DNA of 64,000 bases from Actinospineispora spinosispora DSM 44797 (GCF_000429025.1 NZ_KE386833.1:882582-946581); one strand, 5' to 3'; shown: positions 39,992-48,900, counted from the first letter of the stretch. A program made the numbers and translations. The notes: generated by a model from the sequence alone, not told the origin.

Positions 39992-40465
39992 TCATCCTCC
40001 CTGCGCCGTGGCCAGGGCACTGCTCGACAGATGCGGGTTCTCCTGGTGGGTGAGGGTGAGCGCGACGCGGTCGAGGCGCCAGCCCTCGGCCGTGCGGACC
40101 GCGGTGTTGTCGTAGAAGCCGACCACCAGCCAGCAGCGGGGGCCGTCACCCGCGAGCTCGTCCGGGACCCAGTGTTCGGCACGGACGTGTGCGTGGATCG
40201 TCGCGCGGTCACCGTCGAGCTCGATGACATGGCCGGTGATGGCGTGGTGGGTCGCGGTGTAGGGCGCGAAGCTGCCGCGCAGGACCTCGACGTAGTCGCT
40301 GAGCGGCACGGTCATGGGCGGCATCCCGATGACGGACTCGAAGTCCAGCGTCAGCGGGTCGGTGAAGACCAGGCCGGGCAGCTCGCTGAACTCCTTCAGG
40401 TCCGCGATGTCGGCGTACCGGCCGAGCAGCTCGATGAGTTCAGCGCGATCAGCGAGCGTGTCCAC
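39992..40465 (-). CDS. SnoaL-like / NTF2-fold protein
   Basis: 157 residues with the SnoaL_4/NTF2-like fold: LIELLGRYADIADLKEFSEL, FTDPLTLDFES, YTATHHAITGHVIELDGDRA, then ARAEHWVPDELAGDG-like strands ending GWRLDRVALTLTHQ. The family includes aldol cyclases, ketosteroid-isomerase-like hydratases and small binding proteins. GTG 40465 has AGAGAGGA eight bases upstream. Sits directly behind a 16-bp inverted repeat, suggesting tight repression, and before a TetR gene. Confidence 0.85.
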   Translation of the reverse strand: MDTLADRAELIELLGRYADIADLKEFSELPGLVFTDPLTLDFESVIGMPPMTVPLSDYVEVLRGSFAPYTATHHAITGHVIELDGDRATIHAHVRAEHWVPDELAGDGPRCWLVVGFYDNTAVRTAEGWRLDRVALTLTHQENPHLSSSALATAQGG

Positions 40466-40485
40466 GGCGAAATCCTCTCTTTTGA

Positions 40486-40522
40486 CGACGGTCTGTCGTA
40501 AAAAGATTACGACAGACCGTCG
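40486..40522. promoter_or_regulatory. 16-bp perfect inverted repeat, operator of SnoaL-TetR pair
   Basis: CGACGGTCTGTCGTAA (40486-40501) and TTACGACAGACCGTCG (40507-40522) around a 5-bp spacer. It lies 20 bp upstream of the SnoaL start and 19 bp after the preceding tetR stop. Symmetry and position fit a TetR operator; it could also form a hairpin that terminates the upstream gene. Confidence 0.65.
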
Positions 40523-40541
40523 CAAAGCGCCACGTCGGCCG

Positions 40542-41150
40542 CTACGCCGAGTCGGTGGCCGCCGGGATGAGCAGCGCGTTGATCGCGGCGGTCCGGATCG
40601 TCGATCCGACGACGGCGGGATCGAGGCCGCTGTTGAACTGCGGGACCGAGTTGATCATCGAGAACACCGCATGGGTCAACACGCGGGTCTGCGCATCCGA
40701 CAGATCGGGCCGCAGTCGGGTGACCAGTCCGCTCCACTCCTCGGCGTACAGACGCATCATGCGTCGCATGCGGTGACGCTCGTTCTCGGGGACGTTGTGC
40801 TCGTTCTTCAGGAACACGAGGGTGGACGGGACGCTCTCGAGCGTGCGCCGCACGTGGTAGTCGATCATCGCCTCGAGCGCGGTCCGCGGATCCGTCACCT
40901 CGGCCGCCGTGTCCCGCGCGTTCGCGAGCAGCTCGTTGAGCGGGTCCTCGAGTACGGCGATGAGCAGGGCCTGCTTGCTCGGGAAGTGACGGTAGAGGGC
41001 GGGGCCGGTCACGCCCGCTCGCGCGCCGATCATCTCGGTGGTCACCGCGTCGAAGGCGAGCTCGTGGAACAGCTGCCCGGCGACCTTGATCAGCTCCTGC
41101 CGGCGGGTGCTGCGGGGCGATACGGCGCGGGGCACGGACGGGCTCGGCAT
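40542..41150 (-). CDS. TetR family regulator
   Basis: 202 residues. HTH: ELIKVAGQLFHELAFDAVTT, EMIGARAGVTGPALYRHFPS, KQALLIAVLEDP. C-terminal domain of the TetR_C_33-like type found near fatty acyl-CoA metabolism genes (LVFLKNEHNVPENERHRMRR). Nine bases after the creatininase gene, hence co-transcribed and divergent from the luciferase-like operon at 42 kb, which it probably regulates. Confidence 0.88.
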   Translation of the reverse strand: MPSPSVPRAVSPRSTRRQELIKVAGQLFHELAFDAVTTEMIGARAGVTGPALYRHFPSKQALLIAVLEDPLNELLANARDTAAEVTDPRTALEAMIDYHVRRTLESVPSTLVFLKNEHNVPENERHRMRRMMRLYAEEWSGLVTRLRPDLSDAQTRVLTHAVFSMINSVPQFNSGLDPAVVGSTIRTAAINALLIPAATDSA

Positions 41151-41159
41151 GCGTGCAGC

Positions 41160-41927
41160 CTAGGTGAATGGCCGCTCACGTGGGGCGGCGTGTTCCGCGA
41201 GTAGGTCGGCCACCGCGCTCAGGCAGGCAAGGCCCAGCTCAGGGGACATGCCCCTCGGGTCGCCGAGCACGCCGTCGGGAGCGACGGCCTTGATGCCGTC
41301 GGTGAATACCCGGGAGAGCAACGCGTCGTCCATGGCGCCGGTGAAACCCGCTCGCGCGAGGTCGTGCCGTACAGCGTCCGGGCGCATCGCGAGCATGATC
41401 GAACTCTCGGCGATGTCGGCATGGCCGCCGACACGGTCCGCGAGCCCGGCGATGCGGTGGGCGGCGGAGCGCCACGCGTCCAGGATCGCGGTCGAGTCCG
41501 AGAACGTCACGACCCGCAGGTCGGCGGGAAGGCGTGCGGCGAGCCTCGGCCCGATCTCGCTGAGCAGCGGGTAGTTGCCGATGTGCGCCGAGAAGATCAA
41601 CACCCGGCGGAAGCCGTGCGCGGCGAGACTCACGCAACAGTCGGTGCAGATCGCCTCGAGCGTCTCCGCTCGCAGTGACAGCGTTCCGGCGAAGCCGAGG
41701 TGGTGTGCCGAGCACCCGATCCGCACGGTCGGGAGCACGAGTGCGTCGCCCAGTCGCTCGGCGACGAGAACGCCCAGCCGGTCGGCGTGATCACTGTCCA
41801 CCGAGAGCGGCAGGTGCGCGCCGTGCTGTTCGGTTGCGCCCAGCGGCAGGACCGCGGTGCGCATGCCGCCGGCGATGGCCTCGGCGATGTCTGGCGACGT
41901 CAGGTGCTCGATGCGTAGCTCGCTCAT
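41160..41927 (-). CDS. Creatininase family protein
   Basis: 255 residues. Family metal ligands: ATEQHGAHLPLS (Glu and His) and VDSDHADR (Asp). The usual N-G-H-G-G-N loop appears as FSAHIGNYP: the His is kept but Asn-Gly is lost. C-terminal GDPRGMSPELG is also typical. Members hydrolyse cyclic amides or, as MftE, process peptides in mycofactocin synthesis; no other mft gene is nearby, so a small amidohydrolase role is likelier. First gene of the leftward tetR operon. Confidence 0.85.
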   Translation of the reverse strand: MSELRIEHLTSPDIAEAIAGGMRTAVLPLGATEQHGAHLPLSVDSDHADRLGVLVAERLGDALVLPTVRIGCSAHHLGFAGTLSLRAETLEAICTDCCVSLAAHGFRRVLIFSAHIGNYPLLSEIGPRLAARLPADLRVVTFSDSTAILDAWRSAAHRIAGLADRVGGHADIAESSIMLAMRPDAVRHDLARAGFTGAMDDALLSRVFTDGIKAVAPDGVLGDPRGMSPELGLACLSAVADLLAEHAAPRERPFT

Positions 41928-41985
41928 GCGTCGGCTCGATACTCGAAGTTATTCGGCGATAACACTGAGACCTCCAGGTTGACTA

Positions 41986-42014
41986 TTGACCTGCTTTGAA
42001 TCCCGCCCTACGTT
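41986..42014 (+). promoter_or_regulatory. Candidate promoter of the luciferase-like operon
   Basis: TTGACC (41986-41991), 17-bp spacer, TACGTT (42009-42014), 33 bp before the ATG. A second TTGAC lies seven bases upstream (TTGAC-TA-TTGACC), a possible direct-repeat regulator site. Confidence 0.55.
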
Positions 42015-42047
42015 AGCCGCCAGTAACATTCGACGAAAGGGTCTCGC

Positions 42048-43229
42048 ATGGACTTCATCTTGATGACCGAGGGCGACACCCCGGTCGGGCTCACCCACGA
42101 GCACCGCTACCGGGAGCTGATCGAGGAGGTGTTGCTCGCGGAGCGGGTCGGTTTCGACGCGTTCGGCAGTTCCGAACAGCACGTGGCCGTCGGAACGGCC
42201 ACGGTCTCCTGCCCGGAGGTGCTCTACCCGTACCTGATGGCGCTCACCAGCCGGATTCGCTTCACCCACCTGGTGACGCTGCTGCCGACGCGCATCAACC
42301 ACGCGTTGCGCGTCGCGGAGCGCGTCGCTACCGAGGACATCCTGTCCAACGGACGCATCGAGCTGGGTACCGGCCGTGGCAACACCACGCTCGCGTTGCG
42401 GGCGTTCGAGGTCGACCCGGCCGAGAACAAGTCCCAGTGGCGAGAGGGCATCGAGCTGATCCGCAGGGCGTTCCTCGACGACCCGTTCTCGTTCGTCGGC
42501 GAGCACTACAAGATCCCGCCGCGCAGCCTGGTTCCCAAGCCGCTGCAATGGCCCTACCCGCCGATCTCGGCCGCCGCCGGTAGCCCGAGCTCGGTCGAGA
42601 CGGCCGCGGAGCTGGGCATCGGCGCTGTCGTCGGCGGGCTGTACCTGGGGTACGACCTGGTCGAGAGCATGCTCAAGCTCTACGACGAGGCACTGGCCGC
42701 CACGGCCCACCCGTACCCGATCACGCCTCGCAAGATGGTGGCGATCAGCGGTGGCATGCACTGCGCGGAGACCACGGCACTCGCCCGCAAGCAGGCGAAA
42801 CCACTGTTCGACATGGTCAAGCTGTCCACCGGCGCCTATGAGCGGCTGGCCACGCTGTCGAAGGACTACGCCTACATGGGGGCGGTGAAGAACGTCGACT
42901 TCGACGACCAGGAGTTCATGTTCGAACGTTCCCAGGGATTTGTCGTCGGCGACCCGGACCACTGCATCCAGCACATCCAGCGCTACGCCGACATGGGCGC
43001 CGAGGCGCTCGTGCTGCGGGTCGACAGTCTGCCCCACGAGCAGCTCATGCGGTCGATCGAACTGTTCGGCAAGTACGTCATCCCGCACTTCAAACACCCG
43101 CGCAACGTGGTGCGCTCGTCCGACGACGTGCTGGCCGACATCCGGGCCGCACGTCCCGCACACGAGGAAGCACTGCGCCAGTTCCAGTCCGCGCACAACC
43201 TGGAGAACCAGCCGGAGGCAGTCCGATGA
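42048..43229 (+). CDS. LLM-class (luciferase-like) flavin-dependent oxidoreductase
   Basis: 393 residues of a bacterial luciferase-like monooxygenase: DFILMTEGDTPVGLTHEHRY start, FDAFGSSEQHVAVGTATVSC, RIRFTHLVTLLPTRINHALR and LSNGRIELGTGRGNTTLALR, the last being the typical flavin-binding strand. Uses FMNH2 and O2. ATG 42048 with GAAAGGG. First gene of a six-gene operon that also encodes a flavin reductase, two crotonases and an acyl-CoA ligase, so the substrate or product is likely a carboxylic acid or CoA ester. Confidence 0.88.
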   Translation: MDFILMTEGDTPVGLTHEHRYRELIEEVLLAERVGFDAFGSSEQHVAVGTATVSCPEVLYPYLMALTSRIRFTHLVTLLPTRINHALRVAERVATEDILSNGRIELGTGRGNTTLALRAFEVDPAENKSQWREGIELIRRAFLDDPFSFVGEHYKIPPRSLVPKPLQWPYPPISAAAGSPSSVETAAELGIGAVVGGLYLGYDLVESMLKLYDEALAATAHPYPITPRKMVAISGGMHCAETTALARKQAKPLFDMVKLSTGAYERLATLSKDYAYMGAVKNVDFDDQEFMFERSQGFVVGDPDHCIQHIQRYADMGAEALVLRVDSLPHEQLMRSIELFGKYVIPHFKHPRNVVRSSDDVLADIRAARPAHEEALRQFQSAHNLENQPEAVR

Positions 43230-44044
43230 GCGACCTCTACAACCACGGCACCGGCGACGTGCTGGTCGAGCGGCCGGCCGACGGCGTTCTGTTGATCACC
43301 ATCAACCGGCCGGAGCGGTACAACTCGCTGACCATGCCGATGTTCGACGAGCTCAGCGAGATCTGGGCCGACGTCGAGCGCGACGACGAGACCCGGGTCG
43401 TGGTGGTGACCGGCGCCGGCAAGGCCTTCTGCACCGGTATGGACGTCGCCGCGCCCGATCCCACTCCCGCGCAGGCGCTCGCGATGCTGGAGAGCGAACG
43501 CAGGCGGATATCGACCGTCCTACGCATCGAGAAGCCGATCATCTCGGCGATCAACGGCCCGGCGGTCGGCTACGGGCTCTCCACCGCGCTGCTCGCGGAC
43601 ATCAGCATCGCCGCCGAGGATGCCGTGTTGATCGAAGGGCACACCAAGGTCGGTGTGGCGGCTGGCGACCATGCCGCACTCATCTGGCCACTGCTGGTCG
43701 GCATGGCGAAGACCAAGTACTACGTGCTGACCTCGGAGAAGCTGACCGGCGCCGAGGCCGAGCGGATCGGGCTGGTGAGCCTTGCCGTCCCTCGCGAACA
43801 GGTGCTGCCGCGTGCGCTGGAAGTCGCCACCCAGCTCGCGCGGGGTTCGCAGCAGGCGATCCACTTCACCAAGCGTGCGCTCAACGCCTGGCTCACCAAC
43901 GCGATGCCTCAGCACGAGATGTCCGCGGCGCTGGAGATCCTCGACTTCGCGGGCGCCGACTACGCCGAGGCACGCCAGGCGTTCCGGGAGAAGCGGCCGG
44001 TGAACTTCCCGTCCGCCCGTAACGCCGGTGTCCCGGCGAACTGA
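43226..44044 (+). CDS. Enoyl-CoA hydratase/isomerase (crotonase) family, paralogue 1
   Basis: 272 residues. Crotonase landmarks: RPERYNSLTMPMFDELSEIW, VVTGAGKAFCTGMDV (oxyanion hole), AINGPAVGYGLSTALLADIS, HTKVGVAAGDHAALIWPLLV. The Glu typical of hydratases is not obvious near HTKVGVAAG, so it may act as an isomerase or hydrolase. ATGA overlap with the monooxygenase gene; strong GGAGG ribosome site. Confidence 0.88.
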   Translation: MSDLYNHGTGDVLVERPADGVLLITINRPERYNSLTMPMFDELSEIWADVERDDETRVVVVTGAGKAFCTGMDVAAPDPTPAQALAMLESERRRISTVLRIEKPIISAINGPAVGYGLSTALLADISIAAEDAVLIEGHTKVGVAAGDHAALIWPLLVGMAKTKYYVLTSEKLTGAEAERIGLVSLAVPREQVLPRALEVATQLARGSQQAIHFTKRALNAWLTNAMPQHEMSAALEILDFAGADYAEARQAFREKRPVNFPSARNAGVPAN

Positions 44045-44056
44045 CCGGAGCCGAGC

Positions 44057-44833
44057 ATGCCAACAGTCCCACAGGACACGGCGTCCGGCGCCGTCCGTCT
44101 GTCCGACGCGGTGGACGGCGTGGTCGTGCTGACCCTCGACCGGCCGCCGGCCAACGCACTCGGCAACAGGCTCGTCCATGACCTGGCGACGACACTCGAC
44201 ACGCTGGGCCGAGGCCGCGATGCGCCGGCTCTGGTCCTGACCGGAGCCGGCAGGCGGTTCTTCACCGCGGGAGGTGACATCACCGAGGCGATCGGCTACG
44301 ACGCCGACGCGATGGCCGCACGCATGACGTCGTTCCACGCGCTGCTGACGGCGCTGGAGCACTATCCCCGACCGCTCGTGTGCGCGGTCAACGGATGGTG
44401 CGTCGGCGGCGGCATCGAGATGACGCTGTTCGCCGACGCGGTCTACGCCGCGACGGACGCCCGGTTCGTTTTTCCCGAGATCAACCACGGGATGTTGCCG
44501 GCGGTGAAGGGCATCGGGCGGGCGCGGCGGGTACTGGGCGACCGCACGGCTCGTCGGCTGCTGCTGGGCGGAGACCCGGTAGACGCCCACGAAGCCGAGG
44601 CACTCGGCATCGTGGACCGGGTGGTCGAACCCGAGGGGTTGCTCGACGCCGCGATCGCGCACGCGCGGACGGCGGCGGCGAAACCGGCCACCGTGTTCGC
44701 GGCGCTCAAACGCGCACTCAACGACACCGACGGCTGGTCGGACGAGCAGCAGCTGCGCACCACGGTCGCCGACGCGCGAACGGTCTTCGACGACGAGGCC
44801 GCACGTGCCGCCCGTAAGGCCTGGAATGGCTGA
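44057..44833 (+). CDS. Enoyl-CoA hydratase/isomerase (crotonase) family, paralogue 2
   Basis: 258 residues. DRPPANALGNRLVHDLATTL, LTGAGRRFFTAGGDITEAIG, CAVNGWCVGGGIEMTLFADA, and RFVFPEINHGMLPAVKGIGR with a Glu at the hydratase position. Distinct from paralogue 1, so the two probably catalyse successive or alternative steps on CoA esters. Start 12 bases after the previous stop. Overlaps the flavin reductase start by eight bases. Confidence 0.88.
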   Translation: MPTVPQDTASGAVRLSDAVDGVVVLTLDRPPANALGNRLVHDLATTLDTLGRGRDAPALVLTGAGRRFFTAGGDITEAIGYDADAMAARMTSFHALLTALEHYPRPLVCAVNGWCVGGGIEMTLFADAVYAATDARFVFPEINHGMLPAVKGIGRARRVLGDRTARRLLLGGDPVDAHEAEALGIVDRVVEPEGLLDAAIAHARTAAAKPATVFAALKRALNDTDGWSDEQQLRTTVADARTVFDDEAARAARKAWNG

Positions 44834-45317
44834 TCCGGTGGATGCCGAGACCTACCGTTCGGCGTTGTCGTGTTTTCCGTCCGGTGTCACGATCGTCACG
44901 ACCCGTAGCGCTGTCGGCACCGTCCACGGGTTCACCGCGAGCTCCTTCGCCGCGTTGTCGCTGGACCCGCCGTTCGTCCTGGTCTGCGTGGACCGAAGGG
45001 CGGACTGCTGCCCGGCCTTCCTGGCGGCGGAGCGGTTCGTGGTGAACATCCTGACGCCGGCCCACGCGGAACTGGCGGTGCGATTCGCCACCAAGGGAGC
45101 GGACAAGTTCGCCCTCGGGGGCTTCGATTACGACGAGGACGGTCATCCGATACTGCTCGATGCGGCCGCCGTGATCCGCTGCGAGCTGGAGCGGGCGGTG
45201 CCCGGGGGAGACCACGTGATCCTGATCGGCCGTGTGCACGATGCGAGGACGGGGAACGGCGAGCCCGTCACCTGGTACCGAGGTGGTTTCCTCCATCTCG
45301 GGGAGAGTGCGGCATGA
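44826..45317 (+). CDS. Flavin reductase (HpaC/ActVB family)
   Basis: 163 residues: YRSALSCFPSGVTIVTTRS, GFTASSFAALSLDPPFVLVC, FVVNILTPAHAELAVRFA, and GDHVILIGRVHDARTGNGEP. This family reduces FMN or FAD with NAD(P)H for a two-component monooxygenase. ATG 44826 overlaps the upstream gene by eight bases. Its natural partner is the luciferase-like protein at the head of the operon; it might also supply the NtaA/DszA-type enzyme at 24.5 kb (inference). Confidence 0.92.
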   Translation: MADPVDAETYRSALSCFPSGVTIVTTRSAVGTVHGFTASSFAALSLDPPFVLVCVDRRADCCPAFLAAERFVVNILTPAHAELAVRFATKGADKFALGGFDYDEDGHPILLDAAAVIRCELERAVPGGDHVILIGRVHDARTGNGEPVTWYRGGFLHLGESAA

Positions 45318-47170
45318 GCGACGTCGTCGGCTCCGGCGGAAAGGGTGCTGTGGTGGACCTGACGGACTTCGAACCGGCCCGGACGCTTCCCGGGCTGTTG
45401 CTGGACCGTGCGCGCACCGAGCCCGATGCCGTCGCGCTACGGCACTGGAACGACGGTGTCCTGGACGCGATCACGTGGCGGACCTACCGCGATCGTGTCG
45501 GTGAGGTCGCGCTGGGCCTCGTCGCTCACGGTGTGCGGCACGGCGACCGGGTGGCGGTGATGGGCAGCGCGCGTCCCGAGTGGGTCGTCGCCGCGCTGGC
45601 GGTACAGAGCGTCGGCGGCGTCGTGATCGGCGTCTACCCGACGAACTCGCCCGCGGAGATCGAGCAGCTGCTCGCACACAGCGGGGCCGTCGCGTTCGTC
45701 GGTGAGACGACGGCGGAGCTCGACAAGGTGGCGCGGGTCGCCGCGCGTACGCCCGCGCTGCGGCTCGTCGTCGGCATCGACGACCCGCCACCGGAGCTGC
45801 CCGGGGCGGTGACCGGCATGACGTGGGAGCAGCTGCGCTCAGCCGGAGCGTCGGCCGACGGCCTGGCCGAGCTGGTCGACGGTGTTGCGCTCGACGACCC
45901 AGCCGTCCTGTTCTACACGTCGGGCTCGACCGGTGTGCCGAAGGGTGTGATGCACACGCATCGCACCCTCCAGCACTCGATCCAGACCGTCGCCGGGCTC
46001 TATCCCGAGATGGGCAGCAGGGAACACGACGTCGTCGGGTTCCTGCCGCTGGCGCACGTCGCGCCGGCGGTGCTGCTGATCTTCACGCCGGTGCTCACTC
46101 GGCTCGTGGTGACGTACTGCCGCATCGAGGAGTACGAGGAGGTGTTGCGCGCGGTGCGCCCGACGGCGCTGCTGTGGCCGCCGCGCTTCTACGAGAAGGT
46201 GGCCGGGGAGCTGATCGCCCGGACGGAGGCGTGGCCGGGACTCCGCCGCCAGGCCTACCGGGCCGCGATGTGGGTCGGCCGCCGGATGGCGGAGCGACGC
46301 TGGTCCGGGCGTCCGGGTCCGGTGCTGCGGGCCGCCTACGCGGTCGCCCTTCGCGGCGTCTTCCTGCCACTGCGGGCACAGGTCGGGATGGACCGCCTCC
46401 GGGTCGCGTTCACGGCGTCCGCCGCGATGCCGGCGAATGTCGTGGCGCTGTGGCAGATCTGGGGGCTCGACCTGCGTGAGAGCTACGGCCTCACGGAGAC
46501 CGCCGGCTGCCCCGTCGCGCAGTTCGACCAGCCGTTTCCCCGCCCGGGATGCATCGGGCGCGAGTTCGCCGATCCTCGCTTCCAGGTCGAGGTGGCGCGA
46601 GACGGCGAGATGCTGATCCGCGCGCCACTGTTGTTCCGCGAGTACTGGCACTCCCCGGAGGAGACCCACGCCGTGCTCCGCGACGGCTGGTTCCACACCG
46701 GCGACCTGATCGAGCGCACCGCGCACGGCGAGATCCGGCTGATCGGGCGGAAGAAGGACGTGATCATCACCAGCGGCGGCAAGACGGTCAATCCGCAGCC
46801 GATCGAGACCCGCCTGCGGGAGAGCCCGCTGATCGGCGAGGCGATCGTCGTGGGTGATGGGCGCAAGTACCTGACCGTGCTGGTCGAACCGAGCACGGTG
46901 GCGGCGGCGCTGGCCACCGACGTCGCGGCGCACCGGCTGCGGGGTGAGCTGGAGCGGGTGAACGCCGACCTGGCCCGTGCCCAGCAGCTGAAGGACTATC
47001 GCGTGCTGCCCCGGCTGCTGGAGGCCGGACGCGGCGAGCGGACCGCGAATGGAAAGGTCGCCCGGAACGTGGTGGTGAGGTCGTTCGCCGGGCTGATCGA
47101 TGAGATGTACAGCGGGAACGACGACTCGGCGATCGCGAGCCACGTGCGATCCCGCCCGCAACCGAGGTGA
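45314..47170 (+). CDS. Long-chain-type acyl-CoA synthetase (AMP-binding)
   Basis: 618 residues, long-chain fatty acyl-CoA ligase type. YTSGSTGVPKGVMHTHRTL phosphate loop, LPLAHVAPAVLLIFTPVLTR, FTASAAMPANVVALWQIWGL, ESYGLTETAG, WFHTGDLIERTAHGEIRLIG, KKDVIITSGGKTVNPQPIET and a C-terminal basic segment. Would activate the carboxylic acid processed by the two crotonases. ATGA overlap with the flavin reductase. Longer than the two 506-523-residue ligases elsewhere in the window, which belong to other subfamilies. Confidence 0.92.
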   Translation: MSDVVGSGGKGAVVDLTDFEPARTLPGLLLDRARTEPDAVALRHWNDGVLDAITWRTYRDRVGEVALGLVAHGVRHGDRVAVMGSARPEWVVAALAVQSVGGVVIGVYPTNSPAEIEQLLAHSGAVAFVGETTAELDKVARVAARTPALRLVVGIDDPPPELPGAVTGMTWEQLRSAGASADGLAELVDGVALDDPAVLFYTSGSTGVPKGVMHTHRTLQHSIQTVAGLYPEMGSREHDVVGFLPLAHVAPAVLLIFTPVLTRLVVTYCRIEEYEEVLRAVRPTALLWPPRFYEKVAGELIARTEAWPGLRRQAYRAAMWVGRRMAERRWSGRPGPVLRAAYAVALRGVFLPLRAQVGMDRLRVAFTASAAMPANVVALWQIWGLDLRESYGLTETAGCPVAQFDQPFPRPGCIGREFADPRFQVEVARDGEMLIRAPLLFREYWHSPEETHAVLRDGWFHTGDLIERTAHGEIRLIGRKKDVIITSGGKTVNPQPIETRLRESPLIGEAIVVGDGRKYLTVLVEPSTVAAALATDVAAHRLRGELERVNADLARAQQLKDYRVLPRLLEAGRGERTANGKVARNVVVRSFAGLIDEMYSGNDDSAIASHVRSRPQPR

Positions 47171-47181
47171 GTGAGGTCGGC

Positions 47182-47565
47182 ATGAGCCGTTCGAGGAACG
47201 ATCAGGGCACCGGGCACAGCCCGGTCAGGATCGGGAACGTGCTGCACCCGGTGGCCGACGTCGAGGCCGCCGTGCGCTTCTACGCGGATACCTTCGGCCT
47301 GGCGGCGAAGTTCGTCGACGGCGACCGCTACGCGGCCCTCGACGCCGGCGGAGTCACGCTGGCCGTCGCCGGGCCGGCGGAGGACGTCACCGGGGGTGTT
47401 CCGGCGGCGTCGTTCAAGGTCCCCGACGTGGCCGAGGCGCTCGCGGGCCTCGTGCGCGGCGGAGGCGCGGTGATCCGCGAACCCGAACGGGGCCCGCACG
47501 AGGTGCGGGCCGTGGCACGCGACCCATGGGGCAACACCCTGGTGCTGTACGAGCCCATCAAGTGA
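47182..47565 (+). CDS. VOC family (glyoxalase/dioxygenase-like) protein
   Basis: About 127 residues, single VOC module: VRIGNVLHPVADVEAAVRFY, ADTFGLAAKFVDGDRYAALD, and AVARDPWGNTLVLYEPIK with the typical DPxGN-x-xxLYE end. Metal-ligand residues are partial (Glu in LYEP, His in NVLHPV). ATG 47182 five bases after GAGG; GTG 47167 overlapping the ligase stop is possible. Last gene of the operon; role unknown, possibly isomerisation or binding of a CoA intermediate. Confidence 0.85.
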   Translation: MSRSRNDQGTGHSPVRIGNVLHPVADVEAAVRFYADTFGLAAKFVDGDRYAALDAGGVTLAVAGPAEDVTGGVPAASFKVPDVAEALAGLVRGGGAVIREPERGPHEVRAVARDPWGNTLVLYEPIK

Positions 47566-47575
47566 TCGACATCGT

Positions 47576-47647
47576 GACACCGCGCACCTCCCGTCCACAC
47601 CGCGCCCTGTGCACACCGCGCGGTGTGGCCGTCGGGTGCGCGGTGTG
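47576..47647. repeat. Family A 72-bp intergenic palindrome, copy 2
   Basis: Same design as 4243-4314: ACACCGCGCAC at the left, GTCCACACCGCGC, centre TGTGCACA (47608-47615), GCGCGGTGTGG and GTGCGCGGTGT at the right. Paired changes in the middle of the arms keep the hairpin. Lies between convergent VOC and TetR genes, so it may be a bidirectional terminator. Confidence 0.85.
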
Positions 47648-47659
47648 ACGACTGTGCAC

Positions 47660-48256
47660 TCAGGTGCGGCCGACGCCGACGATGTTGAGGGCGAACTCGG
47701 TGTACTCGCGGGCGACCTGGTCGTGGCTGAGCGGGCCGTCCTCGCGGAACCAGCGGGCGATGCTGACGCACATCTCGCGGATCGCGAAGGAGCCCAGCGC
47801 GGGGGAGTCGAGGGTGAAGTGCCCGCTCCGCACGCCCTCGGCGATGATCGACCGCAGGGCGTGTTCGTGTTCGCGCCGAAGGGACTGCATGCGGCTCCGG
47901 TGCGGTTCGCCGAGGCTGGAGGTGTCCCGGTTGACCACGATCGCCTCACGACGATGACTGGCGTGACGTCGGGCGTAGATCAGTGTGGCCTGGTAGAGCT
48001 TGTCGACCGGGTCCGTCCGGTTCTCGGTGGCGGCGCGGAAGTCGGCCAGGACGCCGGTGACCGTGGTGTCGACGATGGTCAGCAGCAGCTCATGTTTCGA
48101 ACGCATGTGGTTGTACAGGCTCGGGGTGCGGACGCCGAGCCGCTCGGCGATCTGACTCAGCGCGGTGCCGTGGTATCCCCGCTCGGCGAACAGGGACAGG
48201 GCGGTGTCGAGGACCGCCGCGCTGGTGAGCACCTCCCGGGTGCCGGTGTCGTTCAT
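47660..48256 (-). CDS. TetR family regulator, tandem paralogue 1
   Basis: 198 residues. HTH: LFAERGYHGTALSQIAERLG, RTPSLYNHMRSKHELLLTIV. C-terminal TetR_C_17/KstR2-like helices. Nearly identical in its DNA-binding domain to the adjacent upstream TetR (48253-48867), with which it overlaps by ATGA; the pair arose by tandem duplication. Transcribed away from molybdenum hydroxylase cluster 2 and likely to share operators with its sister. Confidence 0.9.
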   Translation of the reverse strand: MNDTGTREVLTSAAVLDTALSLFAERGYHGTALSQIAERLGVRTPSLYNHMRSKHELLLTIVDTTVTGVLADFRAATENRTDPVDKLYQATLIYARRHASHRREAIVVNRDTSSLGEPHRSRMQSLRREHEHALRSIIAEGVRSGHFTLDSPALGSFAIREMCVSIARWFREDGPLSHDQVAREYTEFALNIVGVGRT

Positions 48257-48867
48257 GCGCGGTGCCGCACGAGCCGCAGCGCGAACCGGGCGTACTCGTC
48301 CGCGACCTGCTCGGCGGTGCGGCCTCCGTCCTCGCGGAACCAGCGGGCGATGCTGACGCTCATCTCCAGGATGGCGAACGATGCCAGGCCGGCGTTGCCG
48401 ACGGCGAACACCCCGCTCTCGATGCCGCGAGTGATGATCAGGCGAATCTCGCGTTCGTGATCGCGGCGGCGCTCGCGCATCGCGGTCAGCGCGGGGTCGG
48501 GCAGGTTCACCGTGTCGCGGTTGACGACCAGCGCTTCACGGCGGTTCGTGGCATGCCGCAGCGCATAGACCCTGGTCGCCTCCCGTAGCTGCGCGGCGGG
48601 GTCCTCGGTTCCGGCTATCGCCTCGGCGAACTCGGCGAGGACGACGTCCAGGGTCTGGGAGACGATCATCTCCAGAAGTTCCTGCTTGGACCGCATGTGG
48701 TTGTACAGGCTGGGCGTCCGGATGCCGAGATGCTGCGCGATCTGGCTCAGCGCCGTGCCGTGGTAGCCACGTTCGGCGAACAGTGTGAGAGCCGCATCGA
48801 GCACCGTCTCGCTCGTCACCGCCGCGCGCGCCGAATGCACTGTGGTGCGAGTGTCCGCTGCGGGCAT
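48253..48867 (-). CDS. TetR family regulator, tandem paralogue 2
   Basis: 204 residues. HTH: LFAERGYHGTALSQIAQHLG, RTPSLYNHMRSKQELLEMIV, so the recognition helix is the same as in paralogue 1. Effector domains also align (YALRHATNRREALVVNRDTV here; YARRHASHRREAIVVNRDTS there). ATG 48867. First gene of the pair and divergent from the AMP ligase of cluster 2. Shared recognition helices imply overlapping or heterodimeric binding. Confidence 0.9.
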   Translation of the reverse strand: MPAADTRTTVHSARAAVTSETVLDAALTLFAERGYHGTALSQIAQHLGIRTPSLYNHMRSKQELLEMIVSQTLDVVLAEFAEAIAGTEDPAAQLREATRVYALRHATNRREALVVNRDTVNLPDPALTAMRERRRDHEREIRLIITRGIESGVFAVGNAGLASFAILEMSVSIARWFREDGGRTAEQVADEYARFALRLVRHRA

Positions 48868-48900
48868 GGGTCAACAGTAAACCGCTCGGCCCGCGACGCA

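Noticed and set aside
41160..41927. Mycofactocin MftE
   Set aside because: No other mycofactocin gene in the window and the N-G-H-G-G-N loop is altered; left as generic creatininase family.
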